Program-made: the position numbers and the translations under genes
Shown: in pieces, positions 18,540-27,519 of the stretch
How the letters are laid out: every line of letters begins with the position of its first letter
Numbering within the stretch: the first letter of the stretch is position 1
Notes under the pieces: model-generated
Databases searched by the model: none
What the model was told of the DNA's origin: nothing
The model's input: the letters and a program-made list of their open reading frames with translations, nothing else
Source of the DNA: Bradyrhizobium sp. MOS003
GTDB taxonomy: Bacteria > Pseudomonadota > Alphaproteobacteria > Rhizobiales > Xanthobacteraceae
Assembly: GCF_003020125.1 (NCBI RefSeq)
Contig: NZ_PYFW01000002.1
Span: forward strand, 735,501-799,500
Direction of reading: 5' to 3'
Length of the DNA stretch: 64,000 bases

Positions 18540-19384
18540 GCGATACCGGGACCGTGACGGACAAGGCAGAGGGCGCGCCCCGCAAGGCTGCACGCCCCTC
18601 CTTGTGGCTCACGGTCCTTTCGCTCGCAGCCTTCGCACTTCTGATCGCGCTCGGAATCTGGCAGATCGAGCGCCGCGCCTGGAAGCTGGCGCTAATCGAC
18701 CGCATCGAACAGCGCGTCCACGCCCCGGCCCAGCCGATCCCCTCGCCCGCTTCATGGCCCGCGGTCAGCGCCGCCAACGACGAGTACAGGCATGTCAGCC
18801 TCAAAGGCCGCTTCCTGCACGACCGCGAGACCCTGGTGCAGGCTGTCACCGAGGAGGGCCCGGGTTTTTGGGTGCTGACGCCGCTCCAGCGCGATGACGG
18901 CACGCAGGTGCTGATCAACCGCGGCTTCGTGCCATCGGAGCGGCGTGAGGCATCGACGCGCCGGGACGGCAATCCGGACGGCCCGGTCGAGATCACCGGC
19001 CTGCTCCGCATTTCGGAGCCGAAAGGCGGCTTCCTCCGGAACAACGTGCCCCAGCACAACCGCTGGTATTCGCGCGATGTCGCCGCGATTGCGACGGCCC
19101 GCGACCTCCACGACATCGCACCCTTTTTCGTCGATGCCGACGCCGGATCACAATCCGCTGGCGGCCCGATCGGCGGATTGACCGTGGTCGCCTTTCCCAA
19201 TAACCACCTGATCTACGCGCTGACGTGGTTTGCCCTCGCTTTCATGCTGGCAGGTAGACTCTTCGTCACATTCGGCGGCGGGCTGTTCCGCCGCAAACGC
19301 TTCGTCCACGAACAGGCTGGCGGCTCCAATGCTGTCGCCCGCAGGACGGGATCAGATGCTGAAACGATCGTCGAGCCGACCTGA
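18536..19384 (+). CDS. SURF1 family protein, 282 aa
   Basis: A membrane protein needed for heme insertion or assembly of heme-copper oxidases. It has an N-terminal helix (LWLTVLSLAAFALLIALGIWQ) ending in the family motif GIWQIERRAWK, a central periplasmic domain with VLINRGFVP, and a C-terminal helix ending NNHLIYALTWFALAFML. The start is a GTG overlapping the cyoD stop by four bases (GTGA). Presence inside the cyo operon implies that it serves this oxidase. Confidence 0.92.
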   Translation: MSDTGTVTDKAEGAPRKAARPSLWLTVLSLAAFALLIALGIWQIERRAWKLALIDRIEQRVHAPAQPIPSPASWPAVSAANDEYRHVSLKGRFLHDRETLVQAVTEEGPGFWVLTPLQRDDGTQVLINRGFVPSERREASTRRDGNPDGPVEITGLLRISEPKGGFLRNNVPQHNRWYSRDVAAIATARDLHDIAPFFVDADAGSQSAGGPIGGLTVVAFPNNHLIYALTWFALAFMLAGRLFVTFGGGLFRRKRFVHEQAGGSNAVARRTGSDAETIVEPT

Positions 19385-20759
19385 CGACGGGAAGACGCTT
19401 TCCCACACATTTGCGCAGGACGGGTTGGCCGTCACGCTGCAATCGCAGGCGGACGCACGCAGCGAGCTGATCGGGGCTGCGCCGACCGACGACGAGACCA
19501 ACCGCAAGAACATGGCGCTGCTGATCCAGCTGCGCTGGACCGCGGTGGTCGGCCAGATCGTGACCATCGGCGGCGTGCATTTTGGGCTCGGCATTCCACT
19601 GCCTTTGGAGCGGATGGGCGCGGTGATCGGCGCGCTGGTGCTGCTCAACGTCTCCAGCCTGGTCTGGGTGCGCCATCGCGCCGCGATCACCAACAACGAG
19701 CTGCTGGTCGCCCTGATGCTGGACGTCGCCGCGCTAACCGCGCAGCTCTACCTCTCTGGCGGCGCCACCAACCCCTTCACCTCGCTATTCCTGCTCCAGG
19801 TGACGCTCGGCGCGGTGCTGCTCGACGGCCGCTCGACCTGGTCGCTGGTCGCGCTGACCTGCGCGAGTTTTGTCTGGCTGACTTTGGCATATCGCCCGCT
19901 GGAGCTGCCGCCGAACCCGCTGAGCGAGACTTACACGCTCACGGTCGCCGGCATGCTGCTGGGCTTCGTGCTCAACGCCGTGCTGCTGGTGGTGTTCGTC
20001 ACCCGCATCAACAGGAATTTGCGCGAGCGCGACGCGCATCTGGCCGCACTGCGCCAGCATGCGGCCGAGCAGGACCACATCGTGCGCATGGGCCTGCTCG
20101 CCTCCGGTGCTGCGCATGAGCTCGGGACGCCGCTGGCCTCGCTCTCGGTCATCCTCAGCGATTGGCGCCGCATGCCTGATCTCGCCGCCGATCAGGAGCT
20201 CGCCGAGGACCTCGCGGAGATGGAAACCTCGCTGCAACGCTGCAAGTCGATCGTGACGGGCATCCTGGTCTCGGCGGGCGAAGCGCGCGGCGAAGGCTCG
20301 TCGCCGACGACGGTGACGGCGTTCGTCACCGCCCTGGTCGACGAGTGGCGCGACGCGCGCTCGGCGCGGACGCTCTACTTCGTCAACACCTTTGGCGGGG
20401 ACGTTGCGATCGTCTCGGATGTTGCTCTGAAACAGGTGATCTTCAACGTGCTGGACAATGCCTATGAGGTCTCGCGCGACTGGGTCGAGCTCGTGGCCGA
20501 GCGCGAGGGCGACAATCTCGTGCTGTCGATCAGCGACCGCGGCCCGGGCTTTGCGTCTGACATGCTGGCACAACTCGGAAAGCCCTATCAATCGAGCAAG
20601 GGCCGCGCCGGCGGCGGGCTCGGCCTGTTCCTGGTGGTGAACGTGGTGCGCAAGCTGGGCGGCACCGTGACCGCCGAGAATCACAGGAAGCGCGGCGCCA
20701 CAGTGCGCCTCACGCTGCCGCTCGCAACGCTCGCGATCGGAGGGAATTTTGACGCCTGA
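19356..20759 (+). CDS. RegB/ActS/PrrB-type redox sensor histidine kinase, 467 aa
   Basis: Six hydrophobic segments (about residues 55-215) are followed by a kinase core. The quinone-sensing heptapeptide GGATNPF is at 135-141. The phosphorylated His254 is in SGAAHELGTPLA, and Cys295 in SLQRCKSI lies 41 residues later, matching the distance of the redox-active Cys of RegB. N, G1 and G2 boxes read NVLDNA, DRGPGF and GGGLGLF. Its stop overlaps the regulator gene. The start is uncertain: 19356 ATG has GGACGG upstream and overlaps SURF1 by 29 bases. It would sense quinone or oxygen state and phosphorylate the next gene's product. Confidence 0.9.
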   Translation: MLKRSSSRPDDGKTLSHTFAQDGLAVTLQSQADARSELIGAAPTDDETNRKNMALLIQLRWTAVVGQIVTIGGVHFGLGIPLPLERMGAVIGALVLLNVSSLVWVRHRAAITNNELLVALMLDVAALTAQLYLSGGATNPFTSLFLLQVTLGAVLLDGRSTWSLVALTCASFVWLTLAYRPLELPPNPLSETYTLTVAGMLLGFVLNAVLLVVFVTRINRNLRERDAHLAALRQHAAEQDHIVRMGLLASGAAHELGTPLASLSVILSDWRRMPDLAADQELAEDLAEMETSLQRCKSIVTGILVSAGEARGEGSSPTTVTAFVTALVDEWRDARSARTLYFVNTFGGDVAIVSDVALKQVIFNVLDNAYEVSRDWVELVAEREGDNLVLSISDRGPGFASDMLAQLGKPYQSSKGRAGGGLGLFLVVNVVRKLGGTVTAENHRKRGATVRLTLPLATLAIGGNFDA

Positions 20760-21282
20760 CCGTTCGCTCATAGTCGTCGAAGACGATGCGGGTTTTGCAC
20801 GCACGCTGAAGCGCTCGTTCGAGCGCCGCGGCTACGAGGTCGTGCTCGCCGCCTCGATCGAGGAGGTGCGGCAAGTGCTGGAGGAACGCTCTTTCGGCCA
20901 CGCCGTGGTCGACCTCAAGCTCGGCGGCGCTTCGGGCCTTGCCTGCGTCGAGCTCTTGCACACGCATGATCCTGATATGCTGATCGTGGTGCTGACCGGC
21001 TTTGCCAGCATCTCGACCGCCGTGGAGGCGATCAAGCTCGGCGCCTGCCACTATCTCGCAAAGCCCTCCAACACCGACGACATCGAAGCCGCCTTCACCA
21101 AGGCCGCCGGGAATACCGAGGTCGCACTCGACGCGCGGCCGACCTCGATCAAGACGCTGGAATGGGAGCGCATCCACCAGACCCTGATCGAGACCGATTT
21201 CAACATCTCGGAGGCGGCCCGGCGATTGGGCATGCACCGGCGCACGCTGGCACGGAAGCTCGAGAAGCGGCCGGTGAAGTGA
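20749..21282 (+). CDS. RegA/ActR/PrrA-type response regulator, 177 aa
   Basis: The receiver domain has the acidic pair ED at 11-12, phospho-acceptor Asp55 (VVDLKLGG) and the Lys in LAKPS. The C-terminal Fis-type helix-turn-helix (EWERIHQTLIETDFN, then ISEAARRLGMHRRTLARKL) is nearly invariant in the RegA family. The start is TTG at 20749 with AGGGAA upstream, overlapping the kinase stop. Known family members control respiration, carbon fixation and nitrogen fixation in response to redox; here the obvious first target is the cyo operon upstream. Small sequence departures from classical RegA (SNTDD linker) suggest a paralog. Confidence 0.92.
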   Translation: MTPDRSLIVVEDDAGFARTLKRSFERRGYEVVLAASIEEVRQVLEERSFGHAVVDLKLGGASGLACVELLHTHDPDMLIVVLTGFASISTAVEAIKLGACHYLAKPSNTDDIEAAFTKAAGNTEVALDARPTSIKTLEWERIHQTLIETDFNISEAARRLGMHRRTLARKLEKRPVK

Positions 21283-21341
21283 GCCGTCCGCAGCTCTCAC
21301 CGCACGTCATACGGCAGACCCGCCCCTGCCTCCCAAACAAA

Positions 21342-21369
21342 AAAAGCCCGGCCGAACGGCCGGGCTTTT
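21342..21369. terminator. Bidirectional rho-independent terminator
   Basis: The stem GCCCGGCC / GGCCGGGC with loop GAAC is flanked by AAAA on the left and TTTT on the right, so it works on both strands. It separates the convergent response-regulator and CarD genes. Confidence 0.93.
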
Positions 21370-21399
21370 GATCTCTTGCGATCGACGCGACGAAAGCGC

Positions 21400-22218
21400 T
21401 TACGCGGCCTCGTCGGCGACGGTGGTGTCGTCGCCATCGGTGTCGTCGGTATCGCCCTCGGCATCCGCCTCGCCTTCGGCGGTTTCGGACTTGGCACCGC
21501 GGCGCGGGCTCTTGGCGAGCTGGGCCTCGATCTCCTTGACCGCTTCGGTCTCGGTCGAGTGCTGCACCACCGCGATCTCGCGGGACAGACGATCGAGCGC
21601 CGCTTCATAGAGCTGGCGTTCGCTGTAGGACTGCTCCGGCTGCGATTCCGAGCGGAAGAGATCGCGCACGACTTCCGCGATCGCAACGATGTCGCCCGAA
21701 TTGATCTTGGCTTCGTATTCCTGGGCGCGGCGCGACCACATCGTGCGCTTGACGCGGGCGCGGCCCTTCAGCGTCTCCAGCGCCTTCTTCACCAGCGCGG
21801 GCTCCGACAGCTTGCGCATGCCGACATTGGCGACCTTGGCGGTCGGCACGCGCAGCGTCATCTTGTCCTTGATGAAGTTGATGACGAACAGCTCGAGCTT
21901 CGCGCCGGCGATCTCCTGCTCCTCGATGGCCAGGATCTGGCCGACGCCGTGAGCGGGATAGACGACGAATTCATTGGCCTTGAAGCCCTGGCGCTGGGTC
22001 ACGACCTTCTTTTCCTCGACCTTCGGCGCAGCGGCGGCCGGCTTCACAGCGGGCTTGGCGGCAGCGACGGGAGCCTTGGCAGGAGCAGCAACGGGAGCCT
22101 TCGGCGCGGCGGGCTTCGCAGCAGGAGCCTTGGCGGCAGGGGCCTTGGCAGCGACAGGCTTGGCAGCAGGCTTTGCAACGGTCGCTTTCGCGGCCGGTTT
22201 GGCAGTCTTGTTAGGCAT
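21400..22218 (-). CDS. CarD family transcriptional regulator with Ala/Lys/Pro-rich N-terminus
   Basis: CarD proteins bind RNA polymerase at the beta subunit and stabilise open promoter complexes. The RNAP-interaction and DNA-binding modules are visible: FKANEFVVYPAHGVGQI, INFIKDKMTLRVPTAKV, then KRTMWSRRAQEYEAKI and DRLSREIAVVQHSTETEAV. The first 70 residues are repeats of AAKPA/KAP, histone H1-like. The tail is acidic. I took the ATG at 22218, but the frame stays open to a GTG at 22419 with the same Lys/Ala-rich style (SQKTRKKSTSARAS), and a good promoter lies only about 40 bases upstream of that GTG, so the longer form may be the true one. Confidence 0.9.
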   Translation of the reverse strand: MPNKTAKPAAKATVAKPAAKPVAAKAPAAKAPAAKPAAPKAPVAAPAKAPVAAAKPAVKPAAAAPKVEEKKVVTQRQGFKANEFVVYPAHGVGQILAIEEQEIAGAKLELFVINFIKDKMTLRVPTAKVANVGMRKLSEPALVKKALETLKGRARVKRTMWSRRAQEYEAKINSGDIVAIAEVVRDLFRSESQPEQSYSERQLYEAALDRLSREIAVVQHSTETEAVKEIEAQLAKSPRRGAKSETAEGEADAEGDTDDTDGDDTTVADEAA

Positions 22219-22469
22219 TGCGCTTCTTTTGTTCTTCGAGGACTTTGCAGCCGGCGGCGCCTTGGCAGCGGCCCGACCCTTGGATGCGCTACGGCTGGCC
22301 GCGGCGACTTTTTTGGCCTCCTTATGGGAAGCCCTCGCTGAAGTACTCTTTTTACGCGTTTTCTGTGACACAGCCTGCGCGCGGAAACTGCCACGCCCCT
22401 GTTCGACATTTGGTTTCACGGGAACCCAGCGGGGCCAACGGGGCTGACAGGGTTCGGCTTAATGTGCCC

Positions 22470-22497
22470 AATATAGCACATTTCCCGCAAAAATCAA
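22470..22497 (-). promoter_or_regulatory. Sigma-70-like promoter of the CarD gene
   Basis: Read on the minus strand: TTGATT, 16 bases, TATATT. It lies inside an inverted repeat with arms AATGTGC and GCACATT (22461-22482). It points into the CarD gene. Confidence 0.55.
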
Positions 22498-22565
22498 TGA
22501 TTTAGGGGTCTTCAGGGCTGGTTTTCGGCAGCAGCGACGCTATTAGGGTTAAGTTTGGACCCGAT

Positions 22566-22904
22566 TTAGTCGCCGGAGCCGGGATTCGGAGAGAAATATT
22601 TCTCGAACTTGCCGTCCATGCCGTCGAATTCCTTCGCGTCGGCAGGTGATTCTTTCTTCTGGGTGATGTTCGGCCAGCTCTTGGCGTACTGGGTGTTCAC
22701 TTCCAGCCACTTTTCGAGGCCCGGTTCCGTGTCCGGCTTGATGGCGTCGGCGGGGCATTCCGGCTCGCACACGCCACAATCGATGCACTCGTCCGGGTGG
22801 ATGACGAGCATGTTGTCACCCTCGTAGAAACAGTCGACCGGGCAGACCTCGACGCAGTCGGTATACTTGCACTTGATGCAGTTTTCAGTGACGACGTAAG
22901 TCAT
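22566..22904 (-). CDS. fdxA: 7Fe-type ferredoxin FdxA, 112 aa
   Basis: A small soluble electron carrier. Cysteines at 9, 12, 17, 21, 25 and at 40, 43, 46, 50 fit one 3Fe-4S and one 4Fe-4S cluster ([14 protein letters not shown] and [12 protein letters not shown]). The 55-residue C-terminal tail with [19 protein letters not shown] is typical of the alphaproteobacterial FdxA form. It lies downstream of the S4-domain gene on the same strand, after 130 bases. Confidence 0.95.
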   Translation of the reverse strand: MTYVVTENCIKCKYTDCVEVCPVDCFYEGDNMLVIHPDECIDCGVCEPECPADAIKPDTEPGLEKWLEVNTQYAKSWPNITQKKESPADAKEFDGMDGKFEKYFSPNPGSGD

Positions 22905-23036
22905 CCAACGCTCCGAAAAGCTCTTTTAAAAGTCGCGGCTTGCGTAGCGCGGATGGCCGGGCGCCGCAAGGTCGGGAAGGCCCGATCATGACGGCTTTGC
23001 GCGTTTGATCGACCAAGAAATGAATGCAATGCGCAA

Positions 23037-23306
23037 TTAATTGCGCATCCCGAGCTCTTCGTAGAGCACGCGCGCGGAGGCGGCATCGCCGCGGCGTTCG
23101 CTGAAGCCTGTCACCTTCAGGACGCGCACGGTGCGATCGAGCGCCACGGTGATGACGTCGCCGAGCTTGATCGCATGGCCCGGCGCCTTTTCGCGCTCAC
23201 CATTGACGCGGACATGCCCCTTTTCGACGAGCTCGGCCGCCGAGGTCCGCGCTTTCACCACCCGCGCGTGCCACAGCCATTTGTCGAGGCGCTGCCGCTC
23301 GGTCGT
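23037..23306 (-). CDS. S4 domain RNA-binding protein (Hsp15-like), apparent ACG start
   Basis: Hsp15-type proteins bind free 50S subunits carrying stalled nascent chains. The S4 fold reads RLDKWLWHARVVKARTSA, then GHVRVNGEREKAPGHAIKLGD. The essential first helix (RLDKWLW) lies upstream of the only standard start, a GTG at 23261. The frame opens after a TGA and has no ATG, GTG or TTG before that GTG. A strong GGAAGGA site (complement of 23315-23321) lies nine bases before ACG-ACC-GAG-CGG-CAG at 23306, exactly where an ATG would be expected. I therefore start at ACG: 89 aa. Alternatives are a sequencing error, a mutated start or a truncated product. Confidence 0.8.
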   Translation of the reverse strand, partial: TTERQRLDKWLWHARVVKARTSAAELVEKGHVRVNGEREKAPGHAIKLGDVITVALDRTVRVLKVTGFSERRGDAASARVLYEELGMRN

Positions 23307-23372
23307 GGCTCTATTCCTTCCGACGCGTTTTCTTCACGCGAACCGCTCCGCACTTCGCTTGAAAACGCTATG

Positions 23373-26300
23373 CTACTCCTTGCGCCCGGAAAGCTGCTCC
23401 TTCAGCGCGGCGAGCTTCGCGAAGGGCGAGTTCGGATCGGCGGGACGATCCCGCTCGCGCGGATTCGCGCTCGAGGCGTAGGGACGCAGCGACGGACCGC
23501 CCTGGCGGTCGCGGCCCTTGTCGCGGTCACGGCCGCGGTTGTCGCGGCCCTTGTCGCGATCTCCGCCGAACTTGCCCTTGTCGCGTCCCTTGTTGTCGCG
23601 ATCCTTGTTGTCGCGATCCTTGCCCTCGAAGCGGCGGTTCTTGTCGTCGCGCCCCTCGGGACGCGGCGCGCCTTCGCCACCTTCGCGCGGCTTGCGGAAG
23701 TCTCTGCCAGAATCTCTGCGATGACCACCATGACGATGACCCGGCTTGGCGCCGTCGGCGGCTTCGCCGGGCGCGGCGCCCGCTGCACCGGGTGCGGCGC
23801 CAGCTTCAGCGCCGGCCTGCGGACGCTGGTTCTGATGACGCTGGTGGCGATGGCGCTCGTGGCGCGGCTTGCGGTCCTCGTGACGGCCGCCGGGACGCCA
23901 GACCTCGATCAGCTCGGGCTCGGCGGGCGTCGCCGCAGCTTCAGCTTCAGGCGCGGCGGCGTCGGGTGATGCGGCAGCTTCGGTCTCGGCCGGAACAGCT
24001 TCGAGGCCGGCGGACTCGGTGGGCGCAGCGGCTTCTTCCGCCGGCGGCGCAATGCCGGGCGCGTCTTCGGGCGTGACGGGGTCGGGAGAGGCTTCCAGCA
24101 CAGGCTCAGCCTCCTGAGCCGGCTCGTCCTGCGGCTCCATGCCGGGCGCATCTTCGACGGTGACGGGCTCGGCGGCAGCTTCGGTGGAGGGCTCCGCCGG
24201 CAGACCGGCAACGGCCTCCGCCGCAGAGTCGGTTGAGGTCTCCGCGCTGCCTTCAGCCGGCGGCGTCTCGGCCGCGACCGTTTCCACCACGGCCGGCTTT
24301 GCCGGCAGCGGCGGACGCTTCTCCATGCGATAGCCGAGGGCGCGCAGGACCGAGGCGAAATCTTCGCCGGCCGATCCCGTGAGCGAGGTCATCGCCTGCG
24401 TCACCACGAAACTGCGGCCGTCGAAGGCGCCGGCCGGCTTTTCGCCGGATGCGTTCTCGCGCCAGGCGAGCGCCGGGCGGATCAGATCGGCCAGGCGCTC
24501 CAGGATGTCGACGCGCACGGCGCGCTCGCCGGCCTGCTTGTAGCCGAGCACGCGATAGGCATCGCGCGGCAACGCTTTGTCGACCGGGAACGAGGTGCGC
24601 CCCGAGGAGGCCAGATGCTGCGCGCCGGACAGCGAGGACAGATCGACATTGTCCTGCTTCAGCGCCCACAGCAGCGCGGCCAGCGCACGCCCGGCGGGCT
24701 TGAGCAGGCCGGGGAAATAGATGTGATAGGCGCCGAAACGGACGCCGTATTTGCGCAGCACGGCGCGCGAGGGCTGGTCGAGATCCTTCAGCTCGTTGGC
24801 GATCTTGGGACGCTCGAGCACGCCGAGGGCCTCGACGAGCTGAAAGGCGATGCCGCGGGCGATGCCGGTGACGTCCTCGGCCTTGGACAGCTCGAACATC
24901 GGCCCGAGCAGCTTCTCGACATGGGTCTTGAGCCAGAGCTCGAGCCGGGCCTGCACCTTGTCGCGGGGGGCGCCGGTCAGGCGCTCGTCGGAGATGATGC
25001 GGATGCGCGGATGCAGCGCGTCCTCCGCGGCAGACAGTCGCGCCACCGCGTCGCCGGTCCAGCGGATGATGCCTTCCGAGGTCAGCACGAACTGATCGTC
25101 CGGCGCGTTGCCGAGCTTTTCGGCGCGCGTGTTGATCTCGCCTGCGAGCACCGCTTGCGCCGCAGCCTGCAAGGCTTTCGCATCGGAGCCGGCTTCCGCC
25201 GCATCCGGTGCAAAGGTGAAGCCATCGAGACGGCCGATGACATGGCCTTCGACGATGACTTCGCCGGTCTTGCCGATTTCAGTATTCAAGCTCGTGTTCT
25301 CCCGCAGGCGGCGCATCAATACACTGGTCCGGCGATCAACGAAACGCTCAGTCAAGCGTTCATGGAGCGCATCCGATAATTTATTTTCGACCTCGCGGGC
25401 GATTCCCTGCCAGCGTTCGGGGTCTTTCAGCCAGTCCGGACGGTTGGCGACGAAGGTCCAGGTGCGGATCTGCGCGATTCGGGCCGACAGCGTGTCGATG
25501 TCGCCGTCGACGCGGTCGGCCTGGGTGATCTGGGCCTCGAACCAAGCATCGGGGATGCAGCCCTTGCGCATCAGGAAGCCGTACAGCGTGGTCACCAGCT
25601 CGGCATGGGCGGCCGGCGACAATTTCCTGTAGTCGGGGACCTGGCAGGCCTCCCACAGCCGCTCCACGGCGTCCTTGCCATGCGCGACATCGCGCACCTC
25701 GACGTCGCGGGCGGCGTGCTCGAGCACGCGCATGTCCTCGGCAACAGGCGCGCGCGTCAGGGCCTCGTGGCCGGGGCCGAGGTTCAGGGAGACCTGGAGC
25801 GCGCCGAGCGAGGCAAAATCCAGCCTGGCGTTGCGCCATTGCAGCATCTTCACGGGTTCGAAAGTGTGGTTCTGCAGCGCGTTGACGAGTTCGGGCTCGA
25901 ACGGCGCGCAGCGGCCGGTGGTGCCGAAGGTGCCGTTGCGCGTGGCGCGCCCCGCGCGGCCTGCGATCTGCGCGAATTCGGACGGCGTCAGCCGGCGGAA
26001 CTGGTAGCCGTCATATTTGCGGTCCGAGGCGAACGCGACGTGGTCGACGTCGAGATTGAGGCCCATGCCGACGGCGTCGGTGGCGACGAGATAATCGACG
26101 TCGCCGTTCTGGAACATCGCCACCTGCGCATTGCGCGTGCGGGGCGACAGCGAGCCCAGCACCACGGCGGCGCCGCCGTGCTGGCGGCGGATCAGCTCGG
26201 CGATGGCGTAGACCTCGTCGGCCGAGAACGCGACAATCGCAGTTCGGCGCGGCTGGCGCGTGATCTTGCGGTCGCCGGCGAATTCCAGCTGCGACAGCCT

Positions 26301-26786
26301 GGGACGCGTGATCATGGAGACGCCCGGCAGCAGCCGCTCGATGATCGGGCGCATGGTGGCAGCGCCCAAGAGCAGCGTCTCGTCGCGGCCGCGGCGGTTG
26401 AGGATGCGGTCGGTGAAGACGTGGCCGCGTTCGAGATCGCTGGCGATCTGGACCTCGTCGACGGCGAGGAAGGAGACGTCGAGATCGCGCGGCATCGCCT
26501 CGACGGTCGACACCCAATAGCGCGGGCTCTTCGGCTTGATCTTCTCCTCGCCGGTGACGAGCGCGACCGCGTCGCTGCCGACCCTTGCCGCGATCTTGTT
26601 GTAGACCTCGCGCGCGAGCAGGCGCAGCGGCAGGCCGATCATGCCCGAGGGATGCGCGAGCATCCGCTCGATGGCGAGATGGGTCTTGCCGGTGTTGGTC
26701 GGCCCGAGCACCGCAGTGACGCCGGCGCCAGGCACGCGATCGGACAGCGCGCGCTCGGAAGCGAAGGGGGAGGAGGAAAAGGGCAT
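23373..26786 (-). CDS. SUV3-like superfamily 2 RNA helicase with long disordered tail, 1137 aa
   Basis: Helicase motifs: GPTNTGKT (motif I, about residues 26-33), DEVQIASD (motif II), LLGAATMRP (motif III), GSLSPRTRNAQ and TDAVGMGLNLDVD (motifs IV-V), and QIAGRAGR (motif VI). The family is related to mitochondrial SUV3 and acts on RNA; its bacterial role is little known. From about residue 830 the protein is low-complexity: first Ala/Pro/Glu-rich, then an Arg/Asp/Gly/Lys-rich stretch (KDRDNKDRDNKGRDKGKF) of RGG-like character, ending with SPFAKLAALKEQLSGRKE. The S4 gene follows within 70 bases and may be co-transcribed, fitting an RNA or ribosome-related unit. Confidence 0.9.
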   Translation of the reverse strand: MPFSSSPFASERALSDRVPGAGVTAVLGPTNTGKTHLAIERMLAHPSGMIGLPLRLLAREVYNKIAARVGSDAVALVTGEEKIKPKSPRYWVSTVEAMPRDLDVSFLAVDEVQIASDLERGHVFTDRILNRRGRDETLLLGAATMRPIIERLLPGVSMITRPRLSQLEFAGDRKITRQPRRTAIVAFSADEVYAIAELIRRQHGGAAVVLGSLSPRTRNAQVAMFQNGDVDYLVATDAVGMGLNLDVDHVAFASDRKYDGYQFRRLTPSEFAQIAGRAGRATRNGTFGTTGRCAPFEPELVNALQNHTFEPVKMLQWRNARLDFASLGALQVSLNLGPGHEALTRAPVAEDMRVLEHAARDVEVRDVAHGKDAVERLWEACQVPDYRKLSPAAHAELVTTLYGFLMRKGCIPDAWFEAQITQADRVDGDIDTLSARIAQIRTWTFVANRPDWLKDPERWQGIAREVENKLSDALHERLTERFVDRRTSVLMRRLRENTSLNTEIGKTGEVIVEGHVIGRLDGFTFAPDAAEAGSDAKALQAAAQAVLAGEINTRAEKLGNAPDDQFVLTSEGIIRWTGDAVARLSAAEDALHPRIRIISDERLTGAPRDKVQARLELWLKTHVEKLLGPMFELSKAEDVTGIARGIAFQLVEALGVLERPKIANELKDLDQPSRAVLRKYGVRFGAYHIYFPGLLKPAGRALAALLWALKQDNVDLSSLSGAQHLASSGRTSFPVDKALPRDAYRVLGYKQAGERAVRVDILERLADLIRPALAWRENASGEKPAGAFDGRSFVVTQAMTSLTGSAGEDFASVLRALGYRMEKRPPLPAKPAVVETVAAETPPAEGSAETSTDSAAEAVAGLPAEPSTEAAAEPVTVEDAPGMEPQDEPAQEAEPVLEASPDPVTPEDAPGIAPPAEEAAAPTESAGLEAVPAETEAAASPDAAAPEAEAAATPAEPELIEVWRPGGRHEDRKPRHERHRHQRHQNQRPQAGAEAGAAPGAAGAAPGEAADGAKPGHRHGGHRRDSGRDFRKPREGGEGAPRPEGRDDKNRRFEGKDRDNKDRDNKGRDKGKFGGDRDKGRDNRGRDRDKGRDRQGGPSLRPYASSANPRERDRPADPNSPFAKLAALKEQLSGRKE

Positions 26787-26893
26787 CTGGGGGATTAGGT
26801 AGTGCCTGATCGGGCGAATGTCAGTGCTGTCTGGGCCAGAGCGGCACCTGCGAAGTGTCAGCTATGTCTCCGAACACGCCGCCGCCTCCACTG

Positions 26894-26977
26894 CTGTCAT
26901 CCAGTAAGCCGCGGCAGTGTGGCGAAGCCGAGAGGCAGCGGCGTACTGGATGCCCCGGTCAAGCCGGGGCATGACAG
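26894..26977. repeat. Intergenic palindromic repeat, family D
   Basis: CTGTCATCCAGTAAGCCGCGGC at the left and GCGTACTGGATGCCCCGG at the right are partly inverted, closed by GCCCCGGTCAAGCCGGGGC, a strong hairpin, and ATGACAG. Related to 49668-49770. Confidence 0.7.
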
Positions 26978-27267
26978 CGGAGTGTGTGGGAGCACCCACC
27001 AAGATCCCGCGCAACTGTCTCACTTTGCGACGCTTTTCCCGTTGGCTTTAAGCTTCGGAACGACTCTAGAACGAATCGCGGCCGAATCGCTGACTCCCTC
27101 CGGAGTCATGTTCCGTTCACGCAACATGTCGCGGGAGTCTTGTTGGCTGCGACTAGATGGAGTTTTGGGCCGCCGTACAAGTGACGTTTCGATGGCTGAA
27201 AGCCTTAAGTTGGGGACGGCGCGGAGTCGAATCAGAATCGGGGAGGAGTCAAATGGATTCCCGGCCC

Positions 27268-27354
27268 CGTCATGCGCGGGCTTGACCCGCGTATCCACTG
27301 CAACACGAGCGCCTTTCCGGGGGATGGCTGGCCGGGTCAAGCCAGGCCATGACG
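27268..27354. repeat. Intergenic palindromic repeat, family D variant
   Basis: CGTCATGCGCGGGCTTGACCC at the left and GGGTCAAGCCAGGCCATGACG at the right form inverted ends around a 45-base centre. Confidence 0.7.
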
Positions 27355-27519
27355 ACCTCGCCACCCCTTTTTTGCGAAAACAACCCCATGCACAGTAGGG
27401 ACGTGATTGAATTTGCATGCACTTTTGCGAGCGAAAACCTCCGCTCGTCGGCTGAGAGCGCACTACGGCAAACGACCCGAATGACGGCCGAGAGAGAGCG
27501 CACTACAGCTGGCGGCGGC

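Larger units (their letters stand above)
26787..27519. other. Gene-poor region of 733 bases with two palindromic repeats
   Basis: It contains two family D elements (26894-26977 and 27268-27354) and an AT-richer block at about 27020-27250. Short frames on both strands have no convincing start, ribosome site or family resemblance. I see no gene here. Confidence 0.5.

Noticed and set aside
27020..27127. Short minus-strand frame ending KANGKSVAK
   Set aside because: Only 35 residues, no ribosome site, no recognised family; lies between repeats.
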